Source: Topomyia yanbarensis (Eukaryota > Arthropoda > Insecta > Diptera > Culicidae). From it: a DNA stretch of 64,000 bases. The notes beneath the pieces were generated by a model. That model searched no databases. It was not told the DNA's origin and saw nothing but the letters and a program-made list of their open reading frames with translations. The stretch lies in assembly GCF_030247195.1 (NCBI RefSeq), contig NC_080671.1, positions 431,148,539-431,212,538 on the forward strand. The letters are read 5' to 3'. Of this stretch, positions 26,601 to 36,188 are shown piece by piece (within the stretch, counting starts at the first letter, position 1; every line of letters starts with the position of its first letter). The translations under genes and the position numbers were made by a program.

Positions 26601-28641
26601 CCCCCCCCCCCCCCCTCCCAAAATCTAAAAGTAAATCTACTTCGCAAACGACAACCAAGAGTCACGATGACACGATGTGCTCTCTTCCATGTGTCTGAAG
26701 CGAGTGATGCTGAAATGATTGTGCTCAACCTTATTCATAGACACGTGTCGTGTGTACCGAAATGAACCAAATTTTGCCTAGTTTATCTTTGGACTTATGT
26801 TTTCGTCCGCTAAGTTTTGCAGTTGTCAGTGAGATTCCGGTTGAGATAGAAGAAAATCAGCAAACTATTCGCAAAAGTATGTTGTTCCCCCACAAGCAAA
26901 ATCCGCGGCTGTCGCATCGCGTCTTAAGAAAACTGATGGTTATACATCACTGGACCATTTCAAAGGTCCTTCAAAGGTTCCAGTAACGGGTGAAACTGGA
27001 CTACAAATAAGGTGCTAGGCGCAAACCGGGAACAACGGGTAAAAGATCGAAAGAGTTGCTCAAGCGGAATCCAAACATTTCGATGCGGGGCATGGCCAAA
27101 AACTTGATATTTCGGAAAGTTTCGTCCAGAGAGCCAAGGAAATAGTCTGATTAAAATCGTACAATGACGATAAAATCTACATCAAAGTTGATTTCAAGCA
27201 GTCGCCTGGACAGGAATAATTTACGGGAAAGGACAAGTTTACTGTGGATGACCGTTTCAAACGGAAGAGAATTCGAAATTCACTTCAAAGTACCTGATTT
27301 GGCATGCCATATGTACCGTTGGCAAACGTAGTGAACCATTGGTGACCAAGGGCTAGAAACGGTGACAATTATAAAACTCTTAGAGACAAAATGATAACAA
27401 ACTGTTGCTTTGGCCCGAGTTGGTTTCATGAACGTTAGTTATTTGTTTCTATTCAACTACAGTCCACGATATATAATTCGAATCTCCCTAGAAACTTGTA
27501 ATTGTTCTTCAAAAATAAACTCCTTGTGCAATGCATTCGATATTGTCAACGACAATGCCGTAATTCGAATCGAGACACCTTATTAGGCAAGCAATCTGTA
27601 CCTGTGAAAAACGAAGTAAAACGCCGTCATAACAGGCAGGATCAATGGTAAAGACTGTCAAACTGAAAGCCTTCAAAAGCGTATAAACTTTTTTTTGGAG
27701 TGATAAAATGATAAAACATTATTTTGTTCGAAGTCCTCTGAATTGCGCTGAACTGCGTCCGATCGAACCCTACCCGGCGAAGCTGAAGGTAAAACAGAAA
27801 GTCCAAAGAGAAAGTAAAGTATAGAAATGACATGTTTGAATAAAATTGAAAAAATATTCGGAAATGTCTGCACAAGTTCTTGCAGGTGACGTAAAGCTGA
27901 AATGTTCAGAATTATACTAACCAACCTTCTTTACGAGACACATGTATGAAAAATACATGAAATTTGATAGTGAATTTACTATGCAGACATAAATTCGTGT
28001 TAAACGTTTAAACATCACACCTCTGGTTGAAACGTACCCCTGTCTGGAACCGATTCCTTGTTTCTTTTAGTTGTACTAGACTACTTAAAATACACCTTTC
28101 ACGGTATTGATGATCTTCTTTCCTCTTTCTCTTGCAGAACATCCAAAACCCAAAAGAGCTCAGGTTCCTGGACTGGCAGGTATCTCGCTGCGGCACACCG
28201 GTAATCGATTTGTCCTACTTCCTGTTCTGCTGCACCGACACCGAATTGCGAACCCGGCTGCCCGAGCTACTCCGAAAGTATCACACCGCTCTAGTCGAGC
28301 GAATCGACGAACTAGGATGCGATGGCCAGAAGCTGTTCCCGTTTGAGACACTACAACAGCATTTGAAAAAATTCGCCCGATTTGGATTTGGTGAGTATCC
28401 ACAGAAGTGTCCATGATTGATACCAAACTAATCCAATGTCACCTTATTTACAGGAATGGCTCTGATGACCCTACACACCACTTGCTGCGTGGAGAAGGAC
28501 CTGCCGGACATATCGGCCGCTCTCGAGAGTTCCGAACTGGTAGATCTGGACAAGTACGCCAAAGATTTGCTGTACAATCCGGCCTACATCAAACGGATGA
28601 CCGGCGTCTGTCGAGATATGGTTAAGCTAGGCTACCTGTAG
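16982..28641 (+). CDS. EcKinase/CHK-like small-molecule kinase, 5'-incomplete (join 16982-17630, 28138-28390, 28454-28641)
   Basis: The three exons splice in frame into 362 visible residues plus a TAG stop; family members are usually about 400-420 residues, so roughly 50 N-terminal residues are missing. Numbering from the first complete codon, IAKVAP carries the probable ATP-binding lysine (residue 14), and E35 in the following helix is its likely partner. LLGDL (80-84) is the hinge region, HGDCWISN (203-210) is the Brenner catalytic loop and LDWQ (227-230) is the metal-binding Asp motif. These are the marks of the EcKinase (DUF227/CHK-like) family, cytosolic kinases that phosphorylate ecdysteroids or other small hydroxylated compounds, including xenobiotics; which substrate applies here cannot be told. 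The first intron shown is phase 0 and 10.5 kb long, the second is phase 1 and 63 bp. No upstream exon with the glycine-rich GEN-type segment was recognised. Family assignment is firm; substrate is unknown. Confidence 0.9.
18721..19264 (-). pseudogene. possible C2H2 zinc-finger gene relic
   Basis: Minus-strand frames show repeated Cys and Lys patterns resembling broken C2H2 fingers. One is CKECHLSVTL followed by SHMEI (about 19190-19140). Another is an altered C-P-x-x-K-D-x-C-Q-K-R-N-L-L block (about 18870-18830) that would fit a finger after removing stops. Each frame is interrupted. The match is by eye only and could be chance. Confidence 0.3.
22081..22370. mobile_element. MITE with CATCCATAAATGA termini
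   Basis: Left end GGGATCATCCATAAATGA and right end TCATTTATGGATGGTCCC are inverted. The body contains C-rich runs and tandem-like 'gctacgtag' words and has no coding capacity. Such ends are typical of short non-autonomous DNA elements in mosquitoes. The target duplication is not clear. Confidence 0.7.
23150..23561. mobile_element. 394-bp insertion with 9-bp direct repeats, solo-LTR-like
   Basis: GAACAGTTT occurs at 23150-23158 and 23553-23561 and flanks 394 bases that are foreign to the palindrome arms. The insert includes a 30-bp-arm hairpin (23251-23318) and an AATAAA near its right end, as in a solo LTR or short retroelement. A 9-bp duplication is long for an LTR element, so the class is uncertain. 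Confidence 0.45.
23251..23318. repeat. long-stem hairpin
   Basis: TATACTGCCGCTCTACGCAT begins the left arm and TATAGCGGCAGTATA ends the right arm. The arms are 30 nt with about four mismatches, around an 8-nt loop. The AATTGTC-CATG core recurs at 37851-37907. Confidence 0.7.
24235..25855. mobile_element. 1.6-kb terminal-inverted-repeat element with TA flanks
   Basis: The left end CAGGGTGTTTGGTTCATGG (24235) is matched in inverse at 25855, and the inverted repeats run for about 190 bp. TA lies on both outer sides (24233-24234 and 25856-25857), as in Tc1/mariner-type insertions. The interior is AT-rich with internal repeats of a TCTTTTAGTTAA-bearing unit (about 24470 and 24810). It has no transposase, so it is non-autonomous. 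Confidence 0.78.
25994..26080. repeat. short minisatellite, unit about 15 bp
   Basis: Five to six imperfect copies of TTATGCCTAACGTCC are head to tail. No coding meaning is likely. Confidence 0.75.
26290..26547 (-). other. GC-rich anonymous segment in the intron
   Basis: This is an 85-residue open minus frame in DNA clearly more GC-rich than its surroundings, including GTCCGGTGGCCGGGCGGGAC. The protein is not recognised. It may be a piece of a retroelement UTR. A C-run lies just beyond it at 26600-26616. Confidence 0.3.
26800..27435 (+). pseudogene. mariner-like (D,D37E-type) transposase relic
   Basis: Plus-strand frames give NPRLSHRVLRKL and STISKVLQRF-like helix-turn-helix sequence (about 26910-26985). 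A broken GETG..C.AQTGNNG linker and KIERVAQA follow, then SFVQRAKE (about 27120). DDKIYIKVDFKQSPGQE (about 27170-27220) is the first catalytic Asp region, with GKDKFTVDD after it. A remnant of FWP(D/E)L.SCH (about 27410) is the second catalytic region. Several stops and frameshifts are present. It lies in the same family as the relic at 11790-12480 but on the opposite strand. Confidence 0.8.
28138..28390 (+). CDS. EcKinase-like gene, LDWQ-motif exon
   Basis: The acceptor is TTTCTCTTGCAG ending at 28137 and the donor is GTGAGT at 28391. The exon has 84 codons plus one base. It opens with NIQNPKELRFLDWQ, the Brenner-type Asp motif, followed by GTPVIDLSYFLF, a typical family continuation. Its phase-0 start matches the end of the 17630 exon, although 10.5 kb of repeats lies between them. 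Confidence 0.9.
28454..28641 (+). CDS. EcKinase-like gene, terminal exon
   Basis: The acceptor TTATTTACAG ends at 28453. The first two bases complete a Gly codon begun by the previous exon. The frame then runs through helical, hydrophilic C-terminal sequence to TAG at 28639-28641. The upstream intron is only 63 bp, a typical insect short intron. Confidence 0.88.
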
Positions 28642-28733
28642 GCGATACCCGTTCATACCAAAATTCTGCAACAAAAGTGTTTGAGTTTTCATTTTTTTTC
28701 GTTAAGATTTAACTGTAAGATGCGTTCAAAAAA

Positions 28734-28739
28734 AATAAA
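28734..28739 (+). promoter_or_regulatory. polyadenylation signal AATAAA
   Basis: An AATAAA hexamer lies 93 bp after the stop codon of the EcKinase-like gene, the expected place for its 3' end. It sits in an A-rich run, so chance occurrence is possible. Confidence 0.55.
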
Positions 28740-29912
28740 CCGATAGGGTCTAACCGTACTTAGATTATATCGATTGTTAAGGCAAACCACTTGAAAGCAG
28801 TATTTTTAACCGGTAAAACTTTATTATTTTAACATTTAATTGATTGATTCTAGGGAAAATAAGCAAAACATTTAAAAATTTCCTAAGAGAGCGAAGCTCT
28901 CGGTGAGAAAGGAAAACTTGACGCAGGGATTACAACTAGTGTCTAAGACAGAACCAAACGTTGAAAACGGAAAATTACGAATCGTAATCGGCTTTAATCA
29001 TCACATTTTAGTGATTGGATTGTACAATTGGTAATAAGTAGGAGTGCGGATATTTCAAAGCAAAAAAAACATAAACAGTAAAGCACCACCTTTACGAAGC
29101 ACTTGGATACTCAATTTCCGTGTATTGGTACGAAGATATTTTGAACTTTCTTATTAGGTTTTAAGCAGACGCAACCAACGTCCAAGGTACGTGCCGTGAC
29201 ACACACTGTTTGCTTCGTACCAGCGTTGGCGTCCTTTAGATGGTAGAAAAGTATCGTGAAATAAATATGACTGCCGGAATAAAAATAAATTTAGGTACAT
29301 AACAAGTATCTTTTAATGAAATAAGTAATCTTTGAGATGGCCGTAATATTTGATCAGACTCGCGGCATTTAAAGGGGCGATCACTAAATTATTGCAACGA
29401 TGTTTTAGTGGATGAACAACTTATCGAAATTCTATATTTATTTCTTGAAAGAAATAAATTCAATTTTCAATCCAATACATTTTTCACACACACAAATGAC
29501 GTATTGTTCTCAATGACACACAATGTTTTTTTTCGCTAGAAACTGGCGAAAAAGTATTCACTCGAAACGGTAAAGCGTACAGCAACGATGCCTTCTAGAA
29601 TTTTTTTATGATTGTCCAACACCTTCATATTGATGATATAGTTATAGTGATTAATCCACCTTGAAGTGAGATATTTGTTACATTTTTGAAAAACAAGACG
29701 AAGTCTACAGAAATGTTAAAGAACCTGTTTTTGCAAATAACTGTAGGTACTGAAGGCCAAAAATCTCTATTTATAGTACATTCGATGATGTTGATCGTTG
29801 TTTGTGAATGATCCCTTAAGAAACAGGGTTTAACATAACAATATCGTAAATAAAGCTTCAACATATTCCAGAAAGTTATTCGACTTATCAAGATAGTTAT
29901 CTTTCCAAAAGA
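28740..29912. other. 3' flank of the EcKinase-like gene
   Basis: AT-rich, with nothing recognised. A small AGAGCGAAGCTCTC palindrome lies near 28886-28903. Confidence 0.4.
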
Positions 29913-32200
29913 GTGCATCGATCTATCTCTTGCGAATTAGAAGAATTACCATACCATGTGAGGCTGACTTTTGTGCTCACCCTTAACATGCCGTGTGAGA
30001 CTGACTTGGATGCTCACCCTTTCACTCCTCTGCCACGCCATGAGGCATCGATAGCTAAGTCCCAACATAATACGCTACGACCCTCCCGTCTTGGCATGAG
30101 GCAGTCCACTTATACGCCTATACACTCACTCTTCTGTCTTGCTTCGGGGTGGCTGGGTATACCCCTTACGCGGTTGCCAGTCGCTGCACCAAACCTGCCT
30201 CGGCATGAACAGACCATTCACTCCCTTTTTTGCGCTTGGCTTTTTTCGCTCCAGCTAACCAATCACTAGTTAGCCGTGCCCGTCGTCTGTTGCTCGGTTC
30301 GCCAGATTACCTGTAGCCTACAGGCAATCTGGATGGTAGCAGCCGAGACTGCGTTCCACTTCTCCACCGATTGCCGTGTAGGAAGATCCTTTCGTCAATC
30401 CCACGAACAGTATCGGAACGGTTCACGGTCGCTTGGTCGACTGTGGTGAGGGATTCGAGGCATCCCCAATCAACTGCGTCGCGCCAGAAAATACGACTAT
30501 CGTCGTCGTCGAGAGAAATGGTTGGCATATGATAACAAGATGTCGGAGCAAAAGGCAAAAAACTGGAAGCGAAGAATACATCAGCGCTTGAAGTGTTCGG
30601 AACAGATGTATACTTGCCATTTGCGGCAGGTTGGAAGACCCTTTCACCCATCCTACCCACAGGACCGGGACGACTGATGATCGCTGGCTGCAAGTGCTCG
30701 ACTGTGGCGGGGGGATCGAGGGCTTCCATAGTGCCAACTGCGGTGCGTTGGAACCCGATGGCGGAATGCGGAGAGCAGGAACGGGGTGGTAGCCGCTTGC
30801 GGCGAGAGTCGTACGATGAGCTAGAAGCGTGAATCGGTTCAACCGTTGTATCGTTACAATTTGTATAATACTTGTCGAGAAAGGCGGCTTGGAAGACCCT
30901 TTCTCCACCCACACATACATGACCGGGACGCCTGCTGAACGCTGGCGGCAAAGGCTCGACTGTAGCGGAGGGATCGAGGGCTTCCATAGTACCAACTGCG
31001 TTGCATCCCAGTATGCGATCGGTATCGATACTCCTTCACAATGGCGGCGTAGCTTGGTATAGTGGCATGGCCAATCGTTGCGGAGTCCTCTGCAGGACCA
31101 TTGATGGGCCGGGTTGCATTAGAGAAGTACATTCTTCTTCTGGAGGCGGTGAAAAATCAGTCGGCGGGCTCCAAATGTTCTGGGTACGGCTGTCTTCAAA
31201 TTCCCTGAACAGTATGCCTTCCGGCCATGTGTCAGGGTTAAGAGCTATACTTTGGGTAAACTACAACTTTGAAGGAAATGAAGTTCAAAGTACTGCCGTC
31301 TATGCCTTTTTTAACAAGCAGAATAACCTTTATCTCCTCGTTACAATTTAGTTCTTTTTTAGACATTTTTTCGACAGTCTCTTTGCTAACGCTAGGATGA
31401 AAGCGGGAAAGATACATCCAGAGCAACGGCGCGGGAGGTGGAACTGTAACAATGTTGCTATTATCGACTAGTTTTCGACCACCAACAAGAATATTGCTCG
31501 GATCAGGGCCATCCTCGCGACGACGTTTCTGAGGTGGTCGAGAGGTACCGGATTTTGGCCGGACTGGAGTAGCTGTTGAAACCTTTCTTGCGAGGCACGA
31601 AATTTGCTGGTTATTTTTGGATAACTCGGCCTTTAGTTCAGCACAGACGTCATCCGTTTTCCCAGCGACAGCAGCGATAACACACCCAAGTGAAGAAACG
31701 GTGTCACGAAAGCGAGCAAACTTCATCAGCTTGACACATTCATTGCACATCCAAAATAAATTTGGGTTTTCCGCAAGTTTTTTCAAAAACGGCTTGTTAT
31801 GTTGTTTCCCACATTGCATATGTACCGCATTGTTGCAAAAACCCATACATTCGATAAAGTCGTCATCCGATTTGACGGTTTTCGCGCAGTGATCGCATGC
31901 ACTTGCCATAATGCGTGCCCATCTGAGAATGCGAACAATGAAATATAGATGGCGCTGCGTTCGGGGGAAAGTTTTGGTGGTTAATTTACAGAAGTTCACT
32001 CAATTGCGTTCTTCGCTGATTTTTCCGTAACACAAAAGCAAACAAGAGATACTTTCACACTGCACAATAACAATGTTGAAAACAAAATACTGAGTCGATT
32101 GACACGCCAAACAACGATAAAACGCCTTCACAAATCTCGTCGAAAAGTAAAAATAGTTGGAGCGATTTATGTAAACAACTAATCGGTAGGAATACACTGA
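29913..32200 (-). mobile_element. LINE 5' part: PHD-finger ORF1 and triplicated downstream region
   Basis: Reading from right to left, a possible 5' UTR (32200-31910) is followed by ORF1 and then by a region (about 30995-30340) with three diverged copies of a GTMEALDP-type segment spaced about 260 bp apart. A tail with recurring GGCATGAGGC-like words (30300-29913) completes it. ORF1 style and the downstream text WPEGILFREFED resemble mosquito Jockey/CR1-like elements. The endonuclease/RT ORF2 is absent, so this is a truncated or rearranged copy. Confidence 0.72.
31238..31909 (-). pseudogene. LINE ORF1 protein with PHD-type zinc finger
   Basis: The frame starts at ATG 31909 (MASACDHC). It encodes about 220 residues: an N-terminal Cys/His finger with CDHC, FIECMGFC, HMQC and MCNEC pairs spaced as in PHD fingers. 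A basic, Pro-rich linker (PPQKRRRE) and a region beginning LWMYLSRFHPSVSKETVEKM follow. LINE ORF1 proteins of this type bind RNA and assist retrotransposition. The frame breaks near 31238; the natural continuation (WPEGILFREFED) is readable in a neighbouring minus frame at about 31225-31190, so one frameshift disables it. No functional host role is implied. Confidence 0.75.
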
Positions 32201-33119
32201 ACCAAAAAAATATGAATCGATGCGTATTTAGTGTATTGTTTTCATTTGTATACATAAATTTACTGTATCGATTTTGTTGACTATTTTCGGCAAATTTGAG
32301 ACCAAGAGAAACGAAAGCAATGAAATCGAAAGACGGATAGGTATTCTAGAGTGAATCAGCTATAAACTTAGAACGGAAACCAGTACTTTTAAACCTGGTT
32401 TAAGCGTTAAGCGGGGGTGAAGAAATTGGCCCTTAATTTGAATTGTTGGGTACCGTAAAATTTTACTGAGGTTTTGAACAGCAAACCGTTCGGTAATCGA
32501 TTCAGTAGAACAATTCGGTTACCGAACTCTCCGCACTATTCCCGTTCTATCCAAACGTCAAAAAGTACTGGTCAGTCAGCAACATTTTTAGATCGTTAGC
32601 GGCTTAGCGGTATATTTCAGCTGAGGAATGCTGACTTGTTCAGTAATTTAATAATTGAATATGACGAATTACCGGTGAAAGTGACTTTTTTTTATTAGTG
32701 TTTTACCGGTTGAAAATTAAAAGATATCTTTTTTCAATGAATCTTATTTGTATATTCTAGAAATTTTAATAAAACTGCAATTATATTTAAGGCTGAATAG
32801 TGGATAAACACTGATCGTTTTGGTATAAATATTTTACAATTTTATCGATTGAGAACATTTAGAACAATCTCTTCGCCCATTAAAATCGCTAACTAACAGC
32901 AACCTTTCAGTAGGCACAAGTTTAGTCCGCTCGTGCTTTAGAAATGCCTACAGAAGCATGTTGTCAGATGCCTTAGTGAACAAAAACGCATCACATGTAT
33001 CCGAAATTTACAACGTGTGTGTGTCAAAAGATTCATTACCCTACGTAGCTACGAACTACACAAACCATTTTGGCATGGGAAATTCAACCTAAACATTTGA
33101 AGTTTATCCAATGATTTAG
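32201..33119. other. anonymous AT-rich DNA
   Basis: No gene or named repeat recognised. TTTAAACCTGGTTTA near 32390 is a short inverted motif. Confidence 0.35.
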
Positions 33120-34995
33120 ATCTGGTAGCCGTGACAATGGATCCGCAACGTTAGTCTTCCTTGGAGCATGTTTTATTCGATAGCGAAAATACTGCATCCT
33201 TAACCCTCCGGAAGTCGCGCATATGGCCCACTGAACGAGCGGCTGCTGATGCTGTAAGACGATTTCGCTAGCTTTTCAGAGCAACGTGCACTCAGTGCAC
33301 TAGCGCGACTGCCGGAAGGTTAACAGCCACCTTTCTTGTCGCTTGTTCGGAGATGATTTTTCGCAGAAGATATCAACTAAGGACTTGTGGTCGGTTATTA
33401 CTATGAATTCCAAACCAGTTAGATACATTTGAAATCGCTTGGCTGCCCAAGCGTTGGCCAAAGCCCCTTTATCAATCGTCGAGTATTTCTTTTCCGTACA
33501 CCAAAAACTAGGCCGTAATACTGACCTTGTAAGAGGATGGGTTAGGACCGGATTCTGAAACTGGTCTTGATCCAGACTAAACCAGTTCGGATCCATGGAC
33601 TGGTCTGGATCCGTTATCTATTCTGGATTGGTGACCTGGGCATTAGACGTAACCAGGCATCTGGAACCCAAAGCGAAAGATCGATACGAAGCATCGCATC
33701 GATTCTTAAAATTTGGACGATCCAACCTACCCAGACAAAAATCCGAAATTATGTCTGGTTACTGCCTGTATTTCGGCAGAAACTTGCAGGAACCAGCCAG
33801 AATTCCAGCTGGTTTGGCTCGGTACCAATACAATTACAAGAATCGACTGAATTAACCCACATACGAACTCGACTCTGTTGACACACACTTGTAGAGCAAC
33901 CGAAATTTGTCATTCCACCGTTTAGTATCTTTGCGGTAATATGGATTTAAACCTATTACTAAAATGATAATGGAATCTTACCCAAAAGTAATAGAAACTT
34001 ACCCGTCGGATTTTGGGTGTATGGACTACGCTCTTGCTTGTGTTACTGATCACTCGAGGTTCGTTGAAAATGATCTGTACCAGGACGGTACGTAGCCTGT
34101 ACGATTCTGTGTGCTTCCTAAATGCTTAGGGCTTGCTAAAGCAGTTTTTATGTTCTTGAAGCATCGTCGTTCACTTCTCCATTCGAATTCAGTCTCCTGG
34201 ACTGTCATCTGCCGTAGTGTAGTTGACATCTTCGAGAGATTTGGGATGAACTTACCCACGTAATAAGTGTAATATGCGTTCGGCGTCACAAAACTAATTA
34301 TTATGGTCAATATAGAAACAGTATCTGCAACAGTCCAGGTGATGCATTATTTCTTTGGATTTTTTCCTTCATCTTTCAGAGTAACTACCAAGGGTGATGT
34401 GCAAGTAATCTGTAATGGTGCTAGTTCGATGATATCCTGTTTCAAAAGATCGTATAATTTTTCTTAGAGAGATTGGAAAACCCCTACATAGTCGAAATGG
34501 AACTAACTCTTTGTTTATTTGTTGAATTCACCTGTAAATTCTTTGACATTTCCATTTTAGGTCTTCCTTGCCTAGAACACAAAACACCTCTGCATAAATC
34601 TCCAGAATTCCCAACTCCAATGATGTATTCTTACACAATAGATTAGCGCCGGATTCGTTGTCGACAATACAAACCTCGTGGAACACGATCTTTGAACGGG
34701 TGGGCTGTGTCAGTTTTGAATGTTTTGTAAACTTTTATTTCACCATCCTCGTAAATGCTGAGATTTTTCCGTGGTTTTCGAGGAGCACTGAATTTACATC
34801 CATGTGCCAGTTTTTCGACTGATGACATTAATGTGAGCTCCAGTGTCTACAATCCACTGCAATTTTACACCCCCTGTGAAGCACGCCACCAGACCAGGTA
34901 GCATAAATTTGTTGCACAACGTCGCCCACCGGAGTATTGGCAGAAGAAATAAATAAGAAATAGTCAGGAAAAACGTCTCACGGATTGGCACTCCT
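33120..34995 (-). mobile_element. Ty3/gypsy retrotransposon pol relic
   Basis: In minus-strand order, an aspartic protease motif (LQWIVDTGAHINVIS) lies near 34860 and decayed reverse-transcriptase N-terminal pieces (DIIELAPLQ, SPLVVTLK) near 34430-34380. Next are the RT thumb YVGKFIPNLSKM (about 34260) and KNIKTALASPKHLG (about 34140). RNase H follows with EKKYSTIDKGALA, AAKRFQMYLTGLEF and ITDHKSLVDIF (33500-33370), then NVADPLSRL-like text near 33150. The core RT catalytic region is deleted. An approximately 500-bp foreign stretch (33545-34050) separates the thumb from RNase H, and a TTAA MITE sits in RNase H. Gag, integrase and LTRs were not found. Confidence 0.85.
33204..33319. mobile_element. 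116-bp MITE with TTAA target sites
   Basis: TTAA occurs at 33200-33203 and 33320-33323. The ends CCCTCCGGAAGTCGCGC and GCGCGACTGCCGGAAGG are inverted. TTAA flanks and a CCCT start are typical of piggyBac-related MITEs. It interrupts the gypsy RNase H frame between WLL and the following sequence, so it is younger than the gypsy copy. Confidence 0.8.
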
Positions 34996-34999
34996 GTTA

Positions 35000-35427
35000 T
35001 CTTTATTGATACGGTGTCAGTTGAAGGTTATGTTCAATTTCACAAGCAATCTTTTTTCAGTCTATTTTCCGTGTAGTTTGGAGATTCCGAACCGAACCTC
35101 GAATTCAATCAAAGACGTGTTGTATTTACAGCCTTCCTCAGCGAATTTAATTTGTTTTTTCTCTAATCGTTGCCAAAATGTAAGGACTTTGAAAGGAAAC
35201 ACACGCGTACACGAAGTGACTTTTTATTGCAACCATACGTCCGACGGACAGACACGACAGTGCTGCCTGTTATTGGAAATCACTACACAAGAAAAGCATG
35301 AAATAATTCGGTCGATCTACACTCGGTTCAACGAAGCATTCGGAAGATTATCCGATCAACATTTAACGTCAACAACTCCTCAATCTCTTCGCACTAGGTA
35401 TTAATAATTAAATTGAAGATTTTTCAT
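35000..35427. other. anonymous DNA, open frame 34985-35404
   Basis: A 139-residue plus-strand frame exists but shows no recognised domain and overlaps the 5' side of the gypsy relic. It may include decayed gypsy sequence read from the wrong strand. Confidence 0.3.
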
Positions 35428-35653
35428 TAGGACAACAACTGGTCGGTGTTTAGTCAGACCGGAGTGACATTTTATTGATTTCGAGAAAATTTAGTTAAGT
35501 TTGAATCGCAGCAACCTTTACGTTATAATTCGAAATGAATTTTTGTCACAATTATTGCTTATTGTAACATATATTTCAAATCTAGCAAGTCGAATGAACC
35601 TGAAGAAAATCTTTATCTGGTCTGACTTAACACCGACCAATTGTCCGATGAAA
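35428..35653. mobile_element. MITE with GGTCGGTGTT termini
   Basis: GGTCGGTGTTTAGTCAGACC at 35441 is matched in inverse by GGTCTGACTTAACACCGACC (to 35638), and the similarity extends outward. The interior is AT-rich without a frame. Confidence 0.7.
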
Positions 35654-35971
35654 TAAACTGAAAAGCTAAAACACACGATTCTTCACTAAAATAACCGGAA
35701 AATGAAACAAGATTCATCAGCCGGATTTATTCGTACCTAACCTGAACGACTATCGCAGCAGAGTGTGACGTTCGTCTCAAAAGTTTCAATTTCACTATAA
35801 AATGTTCAGACATCGAGTGACGCTGAGCGAGCTTACAATACTTTTTATAGCAAAAAGCTCTCCGCCAACAGTCTAGCTTTTCGACATGCATGAGCTCCCT
35901 CTTTCCCTTCTACATCAGCTGTTATTATCGTTTCTAACGTGTGATGAACTTCTGCCAAATCGTAGCTTGTA

Positions 35972-36188
35972 CCGTAAAACGGAGTATATCTGACAACCGG
36001 GATAACTTTTATTATACGAGGATTATTTAGTAAATGTACAATAAGGCGGTTCCTTCTATCAAAATCATCGAAACTGGATCGAATTAAACAGCGGCGTCAT
36101 CGTTGAGGACAAAAAAATGTTTTTAAAATGCAAAAAAGTCGATCGCAATTTTTTTTTGGAGAGCGTTTAATGTGTCCCCGTTTTACAG
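35972..36188. mobile_element. MITE with TA flanks, CCGTAAAACGG termini
   Basis: CCGTAAAACGGAG at 35972 and CCCCGTTTTACAG ending at 36188 are imperfect inverted ends, each next to TA. It is a short, non-coding element of Tc1/mariner-like type. Confidence 0.65.

Larger units (their letters stand above)
17631..28137 (+). other. 10.5-kb repeat-filled intron of the EcKinase-like gene
   Basis: The interval is bounded by GTAAGG and TTGCAG and joins two in-phase exons. It contains a possible zinc-finger relic, a MITE, a 1.7-kb palindrome with an internal insertion, a 1.6-kb terminal-inverted-repeat element, a short minisatellite and a mariner relic. No other gene was recognised in it. Sub-stretches 17690-18720 and 19270-22080 hold AT-rich sequence with nothing I can name, apart from a 16-bp perfect palindrome at 21658-21673. 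Confidence 0.8.

Noticed and set aside
34985..35404. 139-codon plus frame as a host gene
   Set aside because: It has no domain and lies at the edge of the minus-strand gypsy relic.
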